64,000 bases of DNA from Xestospongia muta (lineage: Eukaryota > Porifera > Demospongiae > Haplosclerida > Petrosiidae). A program made the translations under genes and the position numbers. The DNA is taken from NCBI GenBank assembly GCA_963693285.1, contig OY848918.1, positions 11,311,592 through 11,375,591 of the forward strand, read 5' to 3'. Every line of letters starts with the position of its first letter. Position 1 is the stretch's first letter. Positions 22,950 through 35,899 of this stretch are shown piece after piece. The notes beneath the pieces were generated by a model. It saw only the letters and a program-made list of their open reading frames with translations, had not been told where the DNA came from and did no database searches.

Positions 22950-23879
22950 TCTACAGTCTTAATTCTACTGGCAGTCTATCTACCTATACATACTAGTAGT
23001 ATAAAAAATTAACAATAATTTTAGAAATGATGTAATATTGATACTATAGACTTCAGTTGTATTACTTTTAATATCAATTTAATATTTAATCAAACATGTC
23101 ACATTGTCTCAACTAGTTGAACTTGAGGCTGAGGATCATTGAACTTTGCATTGTGGATGGTAGGTTTTCTCAGGAGGTCCTACAAAATGACATTATAAAA
23201 TCAATATTTTACAATAAACTACCAGAGCACAGGAACAGTTTGTATATTCTTTTTTGATTTTGATAAATTCCTGTTTGTTTATTTTTTCAGTTCTGACATA
23301 ACTATCTTTAAAATACAGTGGTTTGGGATTTTTACTTTATAAAGCTTTTCAGTTATCAATACAGCTTATTTTCATAATGTTTTAAAAATTTGAAAGGTAT
23401 TTTATTTAATACAATAATTATATTTGGATCTCTAAAATTGTGGTTTTGGTAACTTGATTGTACTCCACCATGAATGCACTTGATATGTAAATCTGCTGTC
23501 TTGTTCGCTGTGAATATCAAATTTCATGACTTCAACATATTATTATTGGTAACTTGAAAGTCTTGACCTCCTTTAATTGTATAGCTGCATCAGAGTATAA
23601 GAAATTCAAACTGTTGTATACACGTTTCATTAAAATTGTTATGGTCCAGGTTTAATGTTGGTGTGGAGGTTTTACAGTACATATGGCATTGTACTAGGTT
23701 TTCTACACATGCCCCACTACAAGCCTCATTACAGTTAAAATCTTCTGCAACAGCACCTATACAGAGTACATTTACACAATCATGGCTTTACAATTATCTT
23801 ACTCGTGGGTTTGAATAGACAAAGAAGACATTATAATAATAAATAGAGCTTTTAGTGAATTGTTAAAATCTTTGCACTT
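22950..23879 (-). pseudogene. B-family pseudogene (signal, Ig and FN3 remnants)
   Basis: The signal exon remnant is about 23,879-23,810. The Ig remnant is 23,756 to about 23,430 and retains the order of conserved blocks but with many stops. The FN3 remnant runs from 23,179 to about 22,950. No TM exons remain. It sits head to head with the gene-less A promoter at 24.02 kb, the same arrangement as B6/A4 and B8/A7. Confidence 0.75.
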
Positions 23880-24020
23880 CTGAGGAGAGAAATACGTACG
23901 TCTAATTAAGCATGAGTGAGTTTAAATGTGGTTTAGCCAAAATCTATTTTATGGTGATTCGCCAAATTTTTTTCCCTCCAAAATTACCCTCTACACGGTA
24001 ACAGCTAATATTATTATTGT

Positions 24021-24101
24021 ATAATGGGTGGAGCATAGACTAATATAAATAGAGCTCAAACTACCTATTTTGCATTTTAAACTTTAGACCTTTTAACTTG
24101 C

Positions 24102-24150
<49 letters not shown>
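24021..24150 (+). pseudogene. Ghost A gene: promoter joined to 3' flank through a TA repeat
   Basis: The A-family box (ATAATGGGTGGAGCATAGAC) and TATA-like TATAAAT are followed by A 5' untranslated sequence ('aactttagaccttttaactt'). A run of about 47 bases of TA (24,104-24,150) follows. Right after it comes sequence that normally lies downstream of A genes ('aactggattaaa...'; compare 44,013 and 59,092). All exons are missing. Slippage or recombination at TA runs, which also occur after A7 (59,048-59,092), could explain the deletion. Confidence 0.75.
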
Positions 24151-24153
<3 letters not shown>

Positions 24154-25185
24154 GAAAACTGGATTAAAGTTAAGCCCACAGTAATTATGATGTAAGCAAT
24201 TCCTCTTCACAGTAATTGATCGGACCATTTTACAATGCTATATATGAGACTCATTTTTGATAAAGTTTTAGCTTGAAAACCAGTTGAGGAGATTAAATTC
24301 ATTATCCAAAGTCTGGAGATTTCTATAGGTTTAATTCAACAACTGAAGTTGCTTGTTCTGAGATAAACCTGTTTTAGTTACACAAATGGGACTTGGTCAA
24401 AGAGTAAGTGGGTAATCCTGTTATTTTAATGATTTCTCCAACTGATCATTATTTAGAGAATGTGACTTCATATATCCTCAACACTACTGAAAACAAAACC
24501 ATTTCAAGTTATTCATACTGTTCAAACTACTAAAGACAGTTCTAATAGATAGACAGTCAGTAACTCTAACATAGCACAACATCTATGATAGAAACAATGC
24601 AAAATTATTTCAATATAGTACACAATTACAAATAACTGGAGTATAAATGTCTTATACTATTACTAAAATATGTAATACAAAAGCACTAAAGTGAGGAGTC
24701 CTCATCGCAGTTTCTGTAGTAATGTTAGTTTGCTGGAAATTGTTAAACTGCCACTGCATGACAACTTACTAAGTACTTCTTATAAAATAGGCAACATGAT
24801 CACATGAAGACATTTTTACTTGATACACAGTGAGTGGCAAGGGTTAATTAAGCATACAGTTGTATGGTATTGGTTATTATGTTTAGAATGATACGAGACA
24901 GTAACTTCAGAATTATCAGAGGGCCAGAGGTCTCCTTTTCCCACTTCTTCCTATTTCATATTATTGCAAACGATTGTCTGTGTTATGTGATTATGTGAAT
25001 GTTTATAAAAATTACATAAATTGTGTATGATCCTATATTGTATGATATAGTTTTTGGCATCGTAACAGGGCTACTGTTCACAGAATTCTTTCCAATATTA
25101 ATATTTATTATTAGTTATTATTAGTTATTATTGTTTATTTAATATTCATTTGTTTATATAATAACTAGTATATACTATTCTGCAT
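24151..25185. other. A downstream flank with IgGFc-binding gene fossil, then A3 upstream
   Basis: 24,290-24,700 matches, with many changes, the end of exon 2 of the IgGFc-binding gene at 62,540-62,880 ('ataaacctgttttagttac...', 'ctccaactgatcattattta'). No frame is open. The rest resembles other A upstream spacers. No other gene is seen. Confidence 0.6.
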
Positions 25186-25213
25186 GATGGGTGGAGCGTA
25201 GACTATTATAAAA
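25186..25213 (+). promoter_or_regulatory. A-family core promoter of A3
   Basis: GATGGGTGGAGCGTAGAC (25,186-25,203) is followed by TATAAAA (25,207-25,213), about 97 bases before the A3 start codon. Confidence 0.7.
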
Positions 25214-25309
25214 GAGAACAAATTTTTAAAATTTGCATTGTTAACTTTAGACCTTTTTATTTTAACTTATAACTAACGTTTACGAAGAAGAGTTGTATTC
25301 ATATCAAAA

Positions 25310-28300
25310 ATGTTGTTTGTCCTACTACTTATGATTGTATCTATTCTTCCATTAACAAGTAAGTGCTGTCTAGTTATATACTGATAATATAATGATGTCA
25401 CCACTAGACTCAACAGTGAATTCATTGGTATGTCCACCCTCTCAACAATGTTACGATGAAAGTCATCTCATTCTCTCATGTGAAACAAAGGGAGTTGGTT
25501 TAGCTTGGAAAATTAGCCAGATATCATTTGAAATTCGCTATAATTATCATGACCCTGTAGGTAGCACTGATATAAAGGGGAATTTTCAAACAAGTCTTGA
25601 TCAACGACAACCAGCAAAGTCCACAATGAAAATTACACCAACTACTTCGATGCAGGGTTTACAAATTGATTGTGAAGATAGTATTAGCACAGATAAAAAA
25701 TTCTGTTTTCTTGAAGTTATTGGTAAGTAAAAAAATATGAAATTATAAAATGTCTCTTCAATTATAAAACACTGCAGAGTACCCTGGCTCACCTGTTAAT
25801 CTCACTATTACACATATCTCTGACAATACAGTAACATTACAATGGACTCCACCAGTACAAACTGGTGGTCCTAATATTACTGTACACTATATAGTTAATA
25901 TTAGTTCAGAGAATGACACTAGTTTCATTTGTTCTGATGATCAATGTAATGTAACATTAAACAAAACTACAATCACTGGCTTACAGACTGGTATACAGTA
26001 TAACATTACTGTGTCTGCTGTTAACTGTATTGGTACAGGACCACTAAGTTCATCAATACAAGTAATACCAGGTATATAATAGAGACAGCATCACATACAC
26101 TATAAATTTTAATAAACAAGACATTGGTTCAATTAAATGCACAAGATTGTATTACATCATTGAATAGAATATCATATCCTTTAGGGAAATCCACTATTCT
26201 AATTTTACAACCCTCCTTCAAAGCAGTTGACTTTACTATTGTTAAGTTGTATTGGTCAATTATCAATGGGTCCATTGAGAAAGTTAAGAACTTTTATGTC
26301 AACTTGTTTGAAGCTTTGAACACATCTAATGTAAGAGAGTTTGCTACTGAGAATACCAGTCTTATAGTGAGAGATTTAAAAGAAAAACTAGAATACTCTT
26401 TTTCTATTCAAGCAAGAGATTTTAATGAGAGAGTGGGTGTGTTTTCTATTCCTGTTAACTTCACATTAGATGGTACATAAATCACAGATATTATTCACCC
26501 ATCAATCTCTCTTTCCATTGTCCATTCATCAATATGTCCGTCCATTAATCTATCTGTCTATCTATCCATTAATCCATGTATTTATCCATTTTCCATTTAT
26601 GTAATGATTACTTTCTTGTCTTATAGTTCCGATATCAGTAAACTTGACAAATTGTATAATTGAAATGTCTGACTCAAATTTTAAAGCTGATCAAAATACA
26701 AATTCTTTGCATATAACATTTAAGGTATGCAGACAAGATTATTGTGACCTAATTAGAAACACCATTCATCCTATATACACATTGATGTTATTATGTAAAC
26801 TAGCCTGTTTTATATGTTTACTCAGTGCATCAGTTCATAAATAGATATCCATCAATTAAGAGGACAAGTTTCTATGGCAACTAAACATACTTTCTCTGAC
26901 CTAACTATCAATAGTTGTAAAAGCACAAACACTTTAATTTATGATGTCATCGTTGTAGTGGAAGTTCATGAACTTAAAGACATTATGTCTCCAATAGATA
27001 TGTAGAGCAAATGGGCTAAATATTAAGATATGCTTATTTACATATTAAATGATATTCATAAGCTACTGTTTAAATCAATATATAGAATTGAACTTAATAA
27101 TACAGTTATTACCATTGATCTGTATCTAACAGTAAAATGACATAAAAATGAAGCACCTGCATTTCATATGAAGTATGCCCAGCAAAAACAATACAAAATG
27201 CCTTATGCACTTATGTGCTCCTCCTTTTCACTTAATGCATATACCATGTGATACAACAATGGCTTGTAAAGTCGTTGAAGTTGCTCAAAACTCTGCTCTA
27301 AATCAATATGTAGTAAAAGAAAGTCTGTGCTTCTATATGAATTATCATTATCAAATCCAACACATATCACAACAGCTATTTTACTTTTCACGTCTTAACA
27401 TGTGGTGAGGTCAAACGTATGTTCTACCCACACCACATTCCTACTGTATGAGTCCTATATGTGCCTGTTCCCAGACCCTTCCTCTCTTAGTGAAGGGTCA
27501 ACAATACCATGAAATCAAGTAATTACAACTGCAAACACACATAGCAACCAATGAATATTATTACTTTACCATTATCACTTTGAGTTAAGTGTAACTGATG
27601 AGTTGAGTAAACATCTTAAAACAACTCCATAAGTTATGACAACTGTCCTGTTTTCAGACTTAACAAAAATTCAGTTATTTGTAACAACAACTATATCATT
27701 AAAATAGTGTTAGGACAATTTTACAATTATATTCTTGTTTAGTACTTTAAGAGTAGCAGACCTCCAATCATTGGATATTTAATACATCATAATGGCTCAG
27801 AGTCTGGCAACACAACTTCCATTTTTCATAATACTACAAATACTACAGTGGATTACAAAACTGTCATTCCTAGTCAATGTATCAATGGGGCAGATTTGTT
27901 GGTATCTGTGGCAGCTGTCAATGACTTAGGTACTGGTGATTGGGCAAAAACCAGTGCTAAACTAACATTCTGTAGCCACTTTATTACATGTAAGAATGAT
28001 ATAATAACAACGTTACTATTAATAACATTTTGTGCTATTTATAGCTTCAGTTCCAGTCACTTCAAGAACTGCTACTATCATTGTTATAACATTACCCCTC
28101 TCGGTACTTTTACTGATTATTTTATGCTTTATCATCTGTTTGACCTGTATTGTAATATGTAAGAAACATGAGTTCACAGATCAAGGTATCTTTCTCTTTC
28201 TCCTATAATTTGATGACTGTAGTCCTTTAGCCTCTCTTATCTATAGTAATCCCAGCTATGTTAGTGCAAATGTACCAAGAGTAATTCAAGTGAGACCTCC

Positions 28301-28418
28301 TTCAGTAATTTATGATGAAATCAGGGCAACAGTAAGAGAAACACAAGAGGAACAAGGTGGAGGTACTAGCATTACTGTTGAAGAGAACACTGCCTATTCT
28401 CGTATTAACACTCATTGA
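25310..28418 (+). CDS. A3: intact receptor with fused stalk-TM exon (539 aa)
   Basis: Exons: 25,310-25,358; 25,408-25,722; 25,778-26,071; 26,185-26,472; 26,627-26,724; 27,743-27,989; 28,045-28,185; 28,231-28,418. Sum: 540 codons with stop. It has promoter, frame and tail, so it is a good candidate for a working gene. An internal deletion has removed most of the Ser/Thr exon, the next intron and the start of the TM exon. ASVPVTSRTATIIV now reads directly into ITLPLSVLLLIIL, in frame. The membrane-proximal stalk is therefore about 45 residues shorter than in A2 or A7. The tail keeps IYSNPSY, VIYDEI and TAYSRI. Confidence 0.8.
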
Positions 28419-30018
28419 CATCAATATTAATAATGTGTGATGTATTATTACCAATCTTTATAACTTGAGTCTACTAGTTGTTTGTGAAAATGGTTTTTAT
28501 ATAAATTTTAAGAAGTGCACAAAATATAGTAACAATTATTATTGTTGCTACAGCAACAATTTTTATTGTTGTTACTCTATCAACAGTAGTAATAATTGTT
28601 ACTATATATATATCTGCGTGTATATGTGTGTGTGTGTGCGTGTGTGTAATAAGAATTTATCTCCTTAACTGCTTTTTTAAAATTAATGTCATTTTAACAA
28701 CTAATTTGTACCTGACATACATGGATTATGGAATCTAGAATTTATATGACTTACTCATTGTATAATTTGTTGGTAATGTAATAGTATAACATACCAACAA
28801 ATTAGACAGTGAGATATTCACAAGAATTCTATATTCCATAGTAGTTCATCCATGTCAGGTACAAATTAGTTGTTAAAATGACATTAATTTTTACAGTGTC
28901 GTTTTCAAGCCAAGACTCAAAATATACTTAAAATGAGACTTTTGTAGCCACTATATATAACTTTGTAAAACTTATCAATTAAAAAGGGATCAATTACTGT
29001 AAGGAGTGAGGAGGAATTGCTTATGTAAGCTTAACTTTAATCTTACCAGACATACCAGATGGAAACCTACAGGGATGGTATACTAATTACGTGCACGCAT
29101 ATAACATTTCTGTCATTGTCTATGTTAAAGATCTGGCATATTTACTTCAGCAATTGTTTGTATAATAATGGCTTTGAGTTATTCTATAATAATAGTCAAT
29201 CACAGAGAACATTACAACAGCATGGTTAAATACAATAATATACAAATAAAATAGCCACAATACTTTAATGTTGAAGAATGGAAGTAAATTATTCTATATA
29301 TGAATTCCAAGTACATTGTCTTTCATTGCACTATCTTGCAAAATCATTATTATTGATATAAGCCTTTTTAATATGTCAATATAACTTTACTTTATCTTTT
29401 ACTATATAATTATATAATAAGACAAATTTTAAGTATCTAAATATAGAGCTCATTATCCCAATCACTCACTTTCAAGTCATCACTATAGGACACACATATT
29501 AGCATTCATTAGCTTAATTATAATTTGTTGTGTTGTCTATAGAATTAATAATAACTGATTATTTATCTTTTGCACTTCACTAATGAACTTGTTCTTTGAT
29601 GAAAAAAGATCTCTTATAAATATACCCTTTGTAATGTTTACATCAATAAAATGGCCACAACACATTTACATTGAAGAATGGAAATAAATTGTTCTATGAA
29701 TTCCAAGTATATCGCCTTCCATCGCATTATTTTGTTATTGATATAAACCTTTTCAATATGTTAATAATACATCTAAGATGTTTAATTAGTAATGACATCA
29801 CTCATCTATATTAATAATTATGTGACTTGATTATCATTTTTTGTTTGTCTTATAAATTTACATGAAATTAAATGAATTTACAATCTTTATTATATGTCTT
29901 CACCACCATACCAAATCTGGTATAAGTTGCATGTATTTCAAGTAAGATTTAGTCAATGTAATAATAGTATTAATAAAACTTGCATGCACAGTTTTATCAG
30001 TCTTATTTTATATGTTAA
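28419..30018. other. A3-B4 spacer
   Basis: No gene is seen. It contains a stem-loop after A3, a tg run (28,617-28,648), MITE copy 2 and sequence collinear with the A2-B2 spacer, including 'aaggagtgaggagg' near 29,000 and a partial B upstream module near 29,450-29,580. Confidence 0.65.
28680..28889. mobile_element. Foldback MITE, copy 2
   Basis: The ends read ATTAATGTCATTTTAACAAC and its reverse complement. TTAA lies at both tips. It occupies the same place relative to A3 as copy 1 does to A2, so insertion came before the segment duplication. Confidence 0.8.
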
Positions 30019-30376
30019 TTATTCACTGGAAAGTCGACTATTCAATTTCACAATTAATTTCCTTATCATCATTTCCTCCTGCATTACACATATATATAGT
30101 ACAACAACAATTGCTTCCAGTACTACAGAGACAACAATAATGATCCATGGTATGATTTTATCACCTAAAATATATATGTCCATGATCAATATGATGTTTA
30201 CATGAACATACCTTTGACTCCTCCCCCTCCACTTGTCATACCAGTAGTAATAGTAGGTACAATAGTAGCAGTAGTAGAAGTTGATGATGATAAAGTGGAT
30301 TGTGTGACAGATAAAAGTGAAAGACATCGATGTGATCTTTTTCATTACATGTTACACATAATGTACATGTTTCCAA

Positions 30377-30402
30377 TCATAGCAATGGTGGAGATTTGTC
30401 GC
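30377..30402 (-). other. Candidate short terminal exon with stop, B4 (first)
   Basis: It reads DKSPPLL then stop in phase 1 after a tttag acceptor. Confidence 0.35.
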
Positions 30403-30619
30403 CTAAACTGCATAATCTCTATCATTGGTATAATGTCTACATGAACATACAACCATACCAGTTGTAGCAGAAGTAGTAGTAGTGGAGGAAGGTACAGGAA
30501 TGCCAGTTGATGGTAGTGGAATGGATTTTGTGATAGCTAAAAGAGAAAGAGATTAATGTGATTTGCTTCATTTCTTTAACACGTAATATACATGTTACAC
30601 ATAATGTATATGTTTCAAA

Positions 30620-30645
30620 TCATACCAATGGTGGAGATTTGTCAC
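30620..30645 (-). other. Candidate short terminal exon with stop, B4 (second)
   Basis: It reads GDKSPPLV then stop, between the two stalk exons. Stalk exon plus this piece form a tandem unit of about 250 bases. Confidence 0.35.
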
Positions 30646-31855
30646 CTAATATACATAATCTCTATGATGGGTAAAATGTCTATTGTCTACATGAACATTC
30701 AACAATACCAGTTGTAGCAGTAGTAGTAGTAGTGAAGGAAGGTACAGGAGTAGCAGTTGATGGTAATGAAATGGGTTGTGTGATAGCTAAAAGAGAAAGA
30801 GATTAATGTGATCTGTTTCATTTCTTTAACATGTAATATAGATATTATATGTAACGTATGTGTTACATACAATGTACATGTTGCATGTAATGTACATGTT
30901 TCTAAGCAACCGATAATTGCTTATTTAGATGAGAGTTCAAGCAGGTTATAAGAAATATTTGTAGTGTAATATTAACTCAAATAATTCATTACTTGTTGTT
31001 ATTGAACATAGAACTAATTTTATTATATCTTGTATTTGATGATAATTGTTTGGGTACTTATTTTGGGTGATTATTTCTTTAATAAAACACTACCACTTTT
31101 ACATAATCATTTCACACTAGTATTAGTACTAAAATACTTCCTATCATACCTACAACAATAATTCCTACAATGGACTATAGTCAAGCAATTAAAGTTGTAT
31201 TCTGTAGATTTTCATGAACACATTGTACATGTATTGCTATTATGTCAGCATTGTGGTTCTTAAGATAAAACATGACTTAATTTATAATTAAATGTATTTA
31301 CAGTTTCATATGTTGTAGTATTCCTTCACAAATGACTGGTACTATTAAAGAGATATTGAGGCATTAATTTGTTGTCACATACAATTCTTCAAACTTCTTA
31401 ATTAAACTTTGTTAATGTTTCTATATGTAATGAATATAATATTGACAGCTTAACTATACCTGGATCTTTGAGGCACATAATGTGTACATCTCTTGTATTG
31501 TTCACACTGAAACTCACAATTGATGAGTATGTCATATTATTATAAGACACTTGAAAACTTTCAGATTCATCACCAGTACACTTATTGTATATACAATTAT
31601 CTGAGCCTACATGAAAGTCACAAACAATGAACCAATTTGATGTTGTTATGTTCCATGATAATACTACTGTGGAGGTACTACAAAGACACTGTATTAAGTT
31701 TCCTACATATGTCCCATCACAACCCCTCCACAGTTGAAATCTTTCACGGTAGCACCAACATAGAGTATAAAGAGACACAGTCCAAGTTATAGCTACACAT
31801 ATATAACTTACATGTTGCTTTGAACATAAAGAGAAGACAGGTAATAAGCAAAACT

Positions 31856-32356
31856 ACTAGTGCTACTTTCTTTATAAGGTCCTACTCCACATAATTTGTA
31901 AATCTCCTGTTTTGTTCACACAAAAACTTACAATAGATGTGTATGACATAAATAATTATTATAAGACACTTGAAAGATGTAACACTAATAATGTAAGTTT
32001 GACTTACCAATAGTTATAACCTAAATATATATATACTCTTTTTAATGTTCATACAAATAAAATGGCCACAACACATTTTACATTGAAGAATGGAAATAAA
32101 TTATTCTATGAATTCCAAGTGCATTGTCTTTCATTACATTATTTTGCTTTTGCAAAATTATTGTTATTGATATAAACTTTTTCAATTGGTCAATATAAAT
32201 TTAATATAAATTAATAAATATAATTTTTTTACTTTATTAAAATGTTCACCACCAAATCTTTCCTCCTACATTACACGTATATAATTTGTATAACATAATA
32301 TACATAGTTTGTAAATTGTATATAGTCAATTATTCTCTGAAAAGTCAACTTTTCAT
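31856..32356 (-). pseudogene. Scrambled B debris
   Basis: 31,870-31,975 resembles the late part of a B Ig exon. It is joined at about 31,980 to a bit of B FN3 exon ('gtaacactaataatgtaagtttgactta', part of exon 6). The remainder is AT-rich spacer similar to 29,620-29,700. No usable exon is seen. Confidence 0.6.
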
Positions 32357-34383
32357 TTAACAATTTATTTTTATCTTCCAAAATATCCAAGCAATCAGTG
32401 GAAGCATCAAATAAGACACTACTCCTAGTAGAGGTACCCCTAGTCCTAGCACAAGTCCTATAATGAGCCTTACATTAGCTATGAAACCAATGTGAAAGTT
32501 AAAGGCATCTGATAAATAAACCTACATCTTCCTCCTCCTCCATTACTATCATCACCACTACTCTCACACTGAGAAATGGGCACAACAACTATTAGTTCTA
32601 CAACATAGAAAAACAATTATATCACGCACACATACACACATAATGTACCTGTTGGTATCCCTTTACCAAAGATATTAACTGGTGTAACTCTAATAATGTA
32701 AGTTTGACTTGCATTAGCTTCAGTAGTTGTCCAAGTACTGTCATCTACTCTATGATAAGTAATATCTCCAGTTAAATTATGAGATAGGTTATAATATTGA
32801 ACTGGTGGTCGTTCTATTTTGTCTTGTTCATCCAGATCCTGCATACAATGTAACCACAACAACATTAACAATAACATCATTGTAGTTTACTTGTATTGTA
32901 ATTGTAATATTAGCATAACAATCACTTCCAGTTCTATTTGTGGCATTTGAAGTATTTATTGACAGCTTTATTCTTGCTGGACCTATATAACACACAGTAA
33001 TGTCATTAAAGTGTTTCTAACTTGTAGTCTTACTTAATGTAAAGTCAGAACTCTTAACACTCTGGTTTCCTATCCTGTCTACACTGTCAATACCACTAAC
33101 AGTGTAACTATATACAGCAGTAGTATTAACAAAAATACTAGCATTAAGAAACAATGGAGACAAACTTGTATTAATATTGTAGACCTCATTTGTATTATTT
33201 GTAATAACAACTTGATATACATCAGCACATGTCACATTGTCCCAACTAAGTATGACTTGAGACTCATTGTTGAAGGTTATATTGAGGTTTGTAGGTTTCT
33301 CTGGAGGTCCTATAATATGACATGACAATATAAAATAGTTGTTGTAGTATAATAAACTAGATACTACCTATTTACATACATAAATACCACATATTCTGAT
33401 AGCTTTGAACCATTCACCATGTTTATTTCCAATGTCTTTCGATGTCATTGTTTGCATATATAATGGATTATTTACCTTGTAAAGCTTTTGTTATCAAAAT
33501 AATCTCTTTGTGTTTTTAGTAATCACTATTGTTCTTTAGTAGCTATCAATCAGTGCATTGTTACCAATTAGTCATTGTTAATGAAAAGCCTATTTAATTT
33601 GTCTCTTACCATTGAACTGTTTACTTTTTTAATGTCTTTTGACGTCATTGTTTGTATGTGTTTTTTTACTTTGTGAAGGACGTTTTTTGTAATCAATACA
33701 ACTTTTAGTGATATATGATTTCAGTAATTACTATTATTCTCCCAGTATTTTATTTATGATCACATGCAATGTTTCAATCATTTAAATTAAACTTTATTAA
33801 TGTTCCTATATGTGATGTATATACTACTGACAGCTTAACTATACCTGGATATTTGACAAGACAACTTTCGTTATAAGGTCCTGCTCCGTTAAGGCACATA
33901 ATGTGTACATCTCTTGTTTTGTTCACACTGAAACTCACATTTGATGTGTAGAGCATATTACTATAAGACACTTGAAAGCTTTCAAATTCATCACCACTAC
34001 AGTTATTATATATACAGTTAGTACAACTGTTACAATTATCTGAGCCTGCATGAAAGTCACAATCAATGAAGCAATTTGATATTGTTATGTTCCATGTTAA
34101 CGCTGGTGTGGAGGTATTACAAAGACACTGTATCAAGTTTTCTACACAAGTCCCATTACAAGCCCCTCCACAGTTGAAGTCATTCACAATAGCACCTACA
34201 TAGAGTACAGAGAGACACTGTCCAAGTTATAGCTATGCACATATAACTTACATGTCGGTTTGAACAGAAAGAGAAGACAAGTGATAAGTAAAACAATTAG
34301 AGTTCTATCTTTCTAGAGAAAGTACAAAGAGAGGATGAATATGAAAGAAGTTCTATATAGATATTACTTACTGTAGCAGCCAT
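32357..34383 (-). CDS. B5: Ig + 2 FN3 + Gly linker + TM receptor (388 aa)
   Basis: Exons, read on the minus strand: 34,383-34,372; 34,312-34,252 (signal, LIVLLITCLLFLFKPT); 34,195-33,845 (Ig-like with extra Cys pairs); 33,309-33,034 (FN3); 32,982-32,891 plus 32,838-32,649 (split FN3); 32,588-32,526 (QCESSGDDSNGGGG); 32,478-32,357 (TM exon, LIIGLVLGLGVPLLGVV, then KIKINC and stop). All phases fit. The usual gtaagt donor after the Gly exon is mutated, but gtaggt four bases on keeps phase 1. There is no Ser/Thr stalk exon, and the TM exon is unrelated in sequence to that of B3. The tail is about six residues. Confidence 0.8.
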
Positions 34384-35899
34384 GAACTTTAGCTTTAAAG
34401 TTGGTATATTGTGAAACAAAAGGTATAAGAGTATAAAACAACTCTTTTATATTTCCTTCTAATTTTGGATTTAACTATATTCAATGCTTTGCTTCCAACC
34501 TACAACTCTATGGTTACAAGTATATTCATGACATGTGCTCTATATAACACATTATTCAATGTACTAACAGTTTATAATCACTCAATTATCAAGTCATCAT
34601 CATACTATAGGACACATATGTTAGCTAATTTATTGTTTTGTTATATTGTCTATAAAACCAATTACTTAATGTAGCGTCTGATTATTTATAATTTTATTTT
34701 ATTAATAGACTAATACCATCTGATGTTCAATTAGGAATGCATCAATTTACAATTCAATTCAATTACCATTCTTTGTCAGCTTTATAACATTAACAAGAAT
34801 CTGTGATTCACAATATTTCCAATGTTGTGACATTGACATTGTAAATCCAAACTCAAATTTAGAATAAGTTGCATGGATTTTAATGAGCAATGTATGTATA
34901 GTAAGATTTAATAAATGTATTAATACATACAAAATAAGACTAACTAAAACTGTGCATTTAAGTCTATATTAATTGAATGAAGTTCTATATAGATATTATT
35001 TATTGTAACAGCCATGAACATTAGCTTTGAAGTTGGTATATTGCGAAACAAAAGATATAAGTGTATATAACAAATCTTTTATGTTTCCTTATATCTTTAT
35101 GTTTAATAATATTTAATGTTTTGTTTCCATCCTACAACTCCATAGTTACAAGTATATTCATGACGTGCTCTATATAACACATCATTCTGTGTACTAGCAG
35201 TTTATAATTACTCAATTATCAAGTCATTATCATACTATAGGACACATATGTTAGCTCAATTATTATTTTGTTATATTGTCCATAGATGACCTTAATATAA
35301 TCTCTGATTATTTATAGTTTGTAATTAACAAATGAACTTGTTCCTTGATAAAGACATTTATAATACATAGTGTTTAATTAGTAATGACATCAATCACCTA
35401 TATTAATAATTATGCAATTCGATTATCACTTTTATCTTAGCCTTATAATTTTTTTCTGAAATGAAATTACAATCTTTCTGTATATTTTCCTACTATACTC
35501 AATCTGCATGTATTTCAGTGTGTACATAGTCAGTTTAATTGATGTGATAATACTATATAAACTTGCATGTACAGTTTCGATTAGTCTTTTCTGGGTGTCT
35601 TTTAATTCATGACCACTATCATTTTCATTATTATTTCTTCTTCACCTTTCAAAAATATACTGTATTAGTAGTGCGGCTATTATATATTTCTATTATGATT
35701 ATTTAGGATATAATAGAACTTACTATTACTATGTCACTACCTACACATTAGGTCAATAGGTTCAGTACCAGTTTAACATCTATTGTTCTGTACATATGAT
35801 GTCATATCATTGAATAGAATAAAGACAAGTTAATTGAACTAGTTTTTATATCGAATTATGTATCAATAGATACTTGATTTTAACCATATATGTCCAGAT
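34384..35899. repeat. Two B upstream modules and decayed start exon
   Basis: 34,384-34,690 is the B5 5' flank. A second module spans about 35,013-35,560. Its start exon reads ATGGCTGTTACA on the minus strand (35,013-35,002), but the donor is ataaat instead of gtaagt, so that start is dead. No other gene is seen up to the K2 fragment. Confidence 0.6.

Larger units (their letters stand above)
30019..31855 (-). pseudogene. B4: Ig-stalk-TM copy with frameshift in the Ig exon
   Basis: The Ig exon (31,740-31,460) has one G fewer than B2 in the run before the VGNLIQCLC region. It also lacks about 30 bases at its end, where MCLKDPG replaces the fuller end. The start exon is not found; the signal exon runs from 31,812 to about 31,855. 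Two 78-nt stalk exons (30,786-30,709 and 30,536-30,459) and a TM exon (30,164-30,019, WIIIVVSVVLEAIVVVLY, then a 20-residue basic tail) look usable. The TM exon here has a longer tail than B2. Confidence 0.65.
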
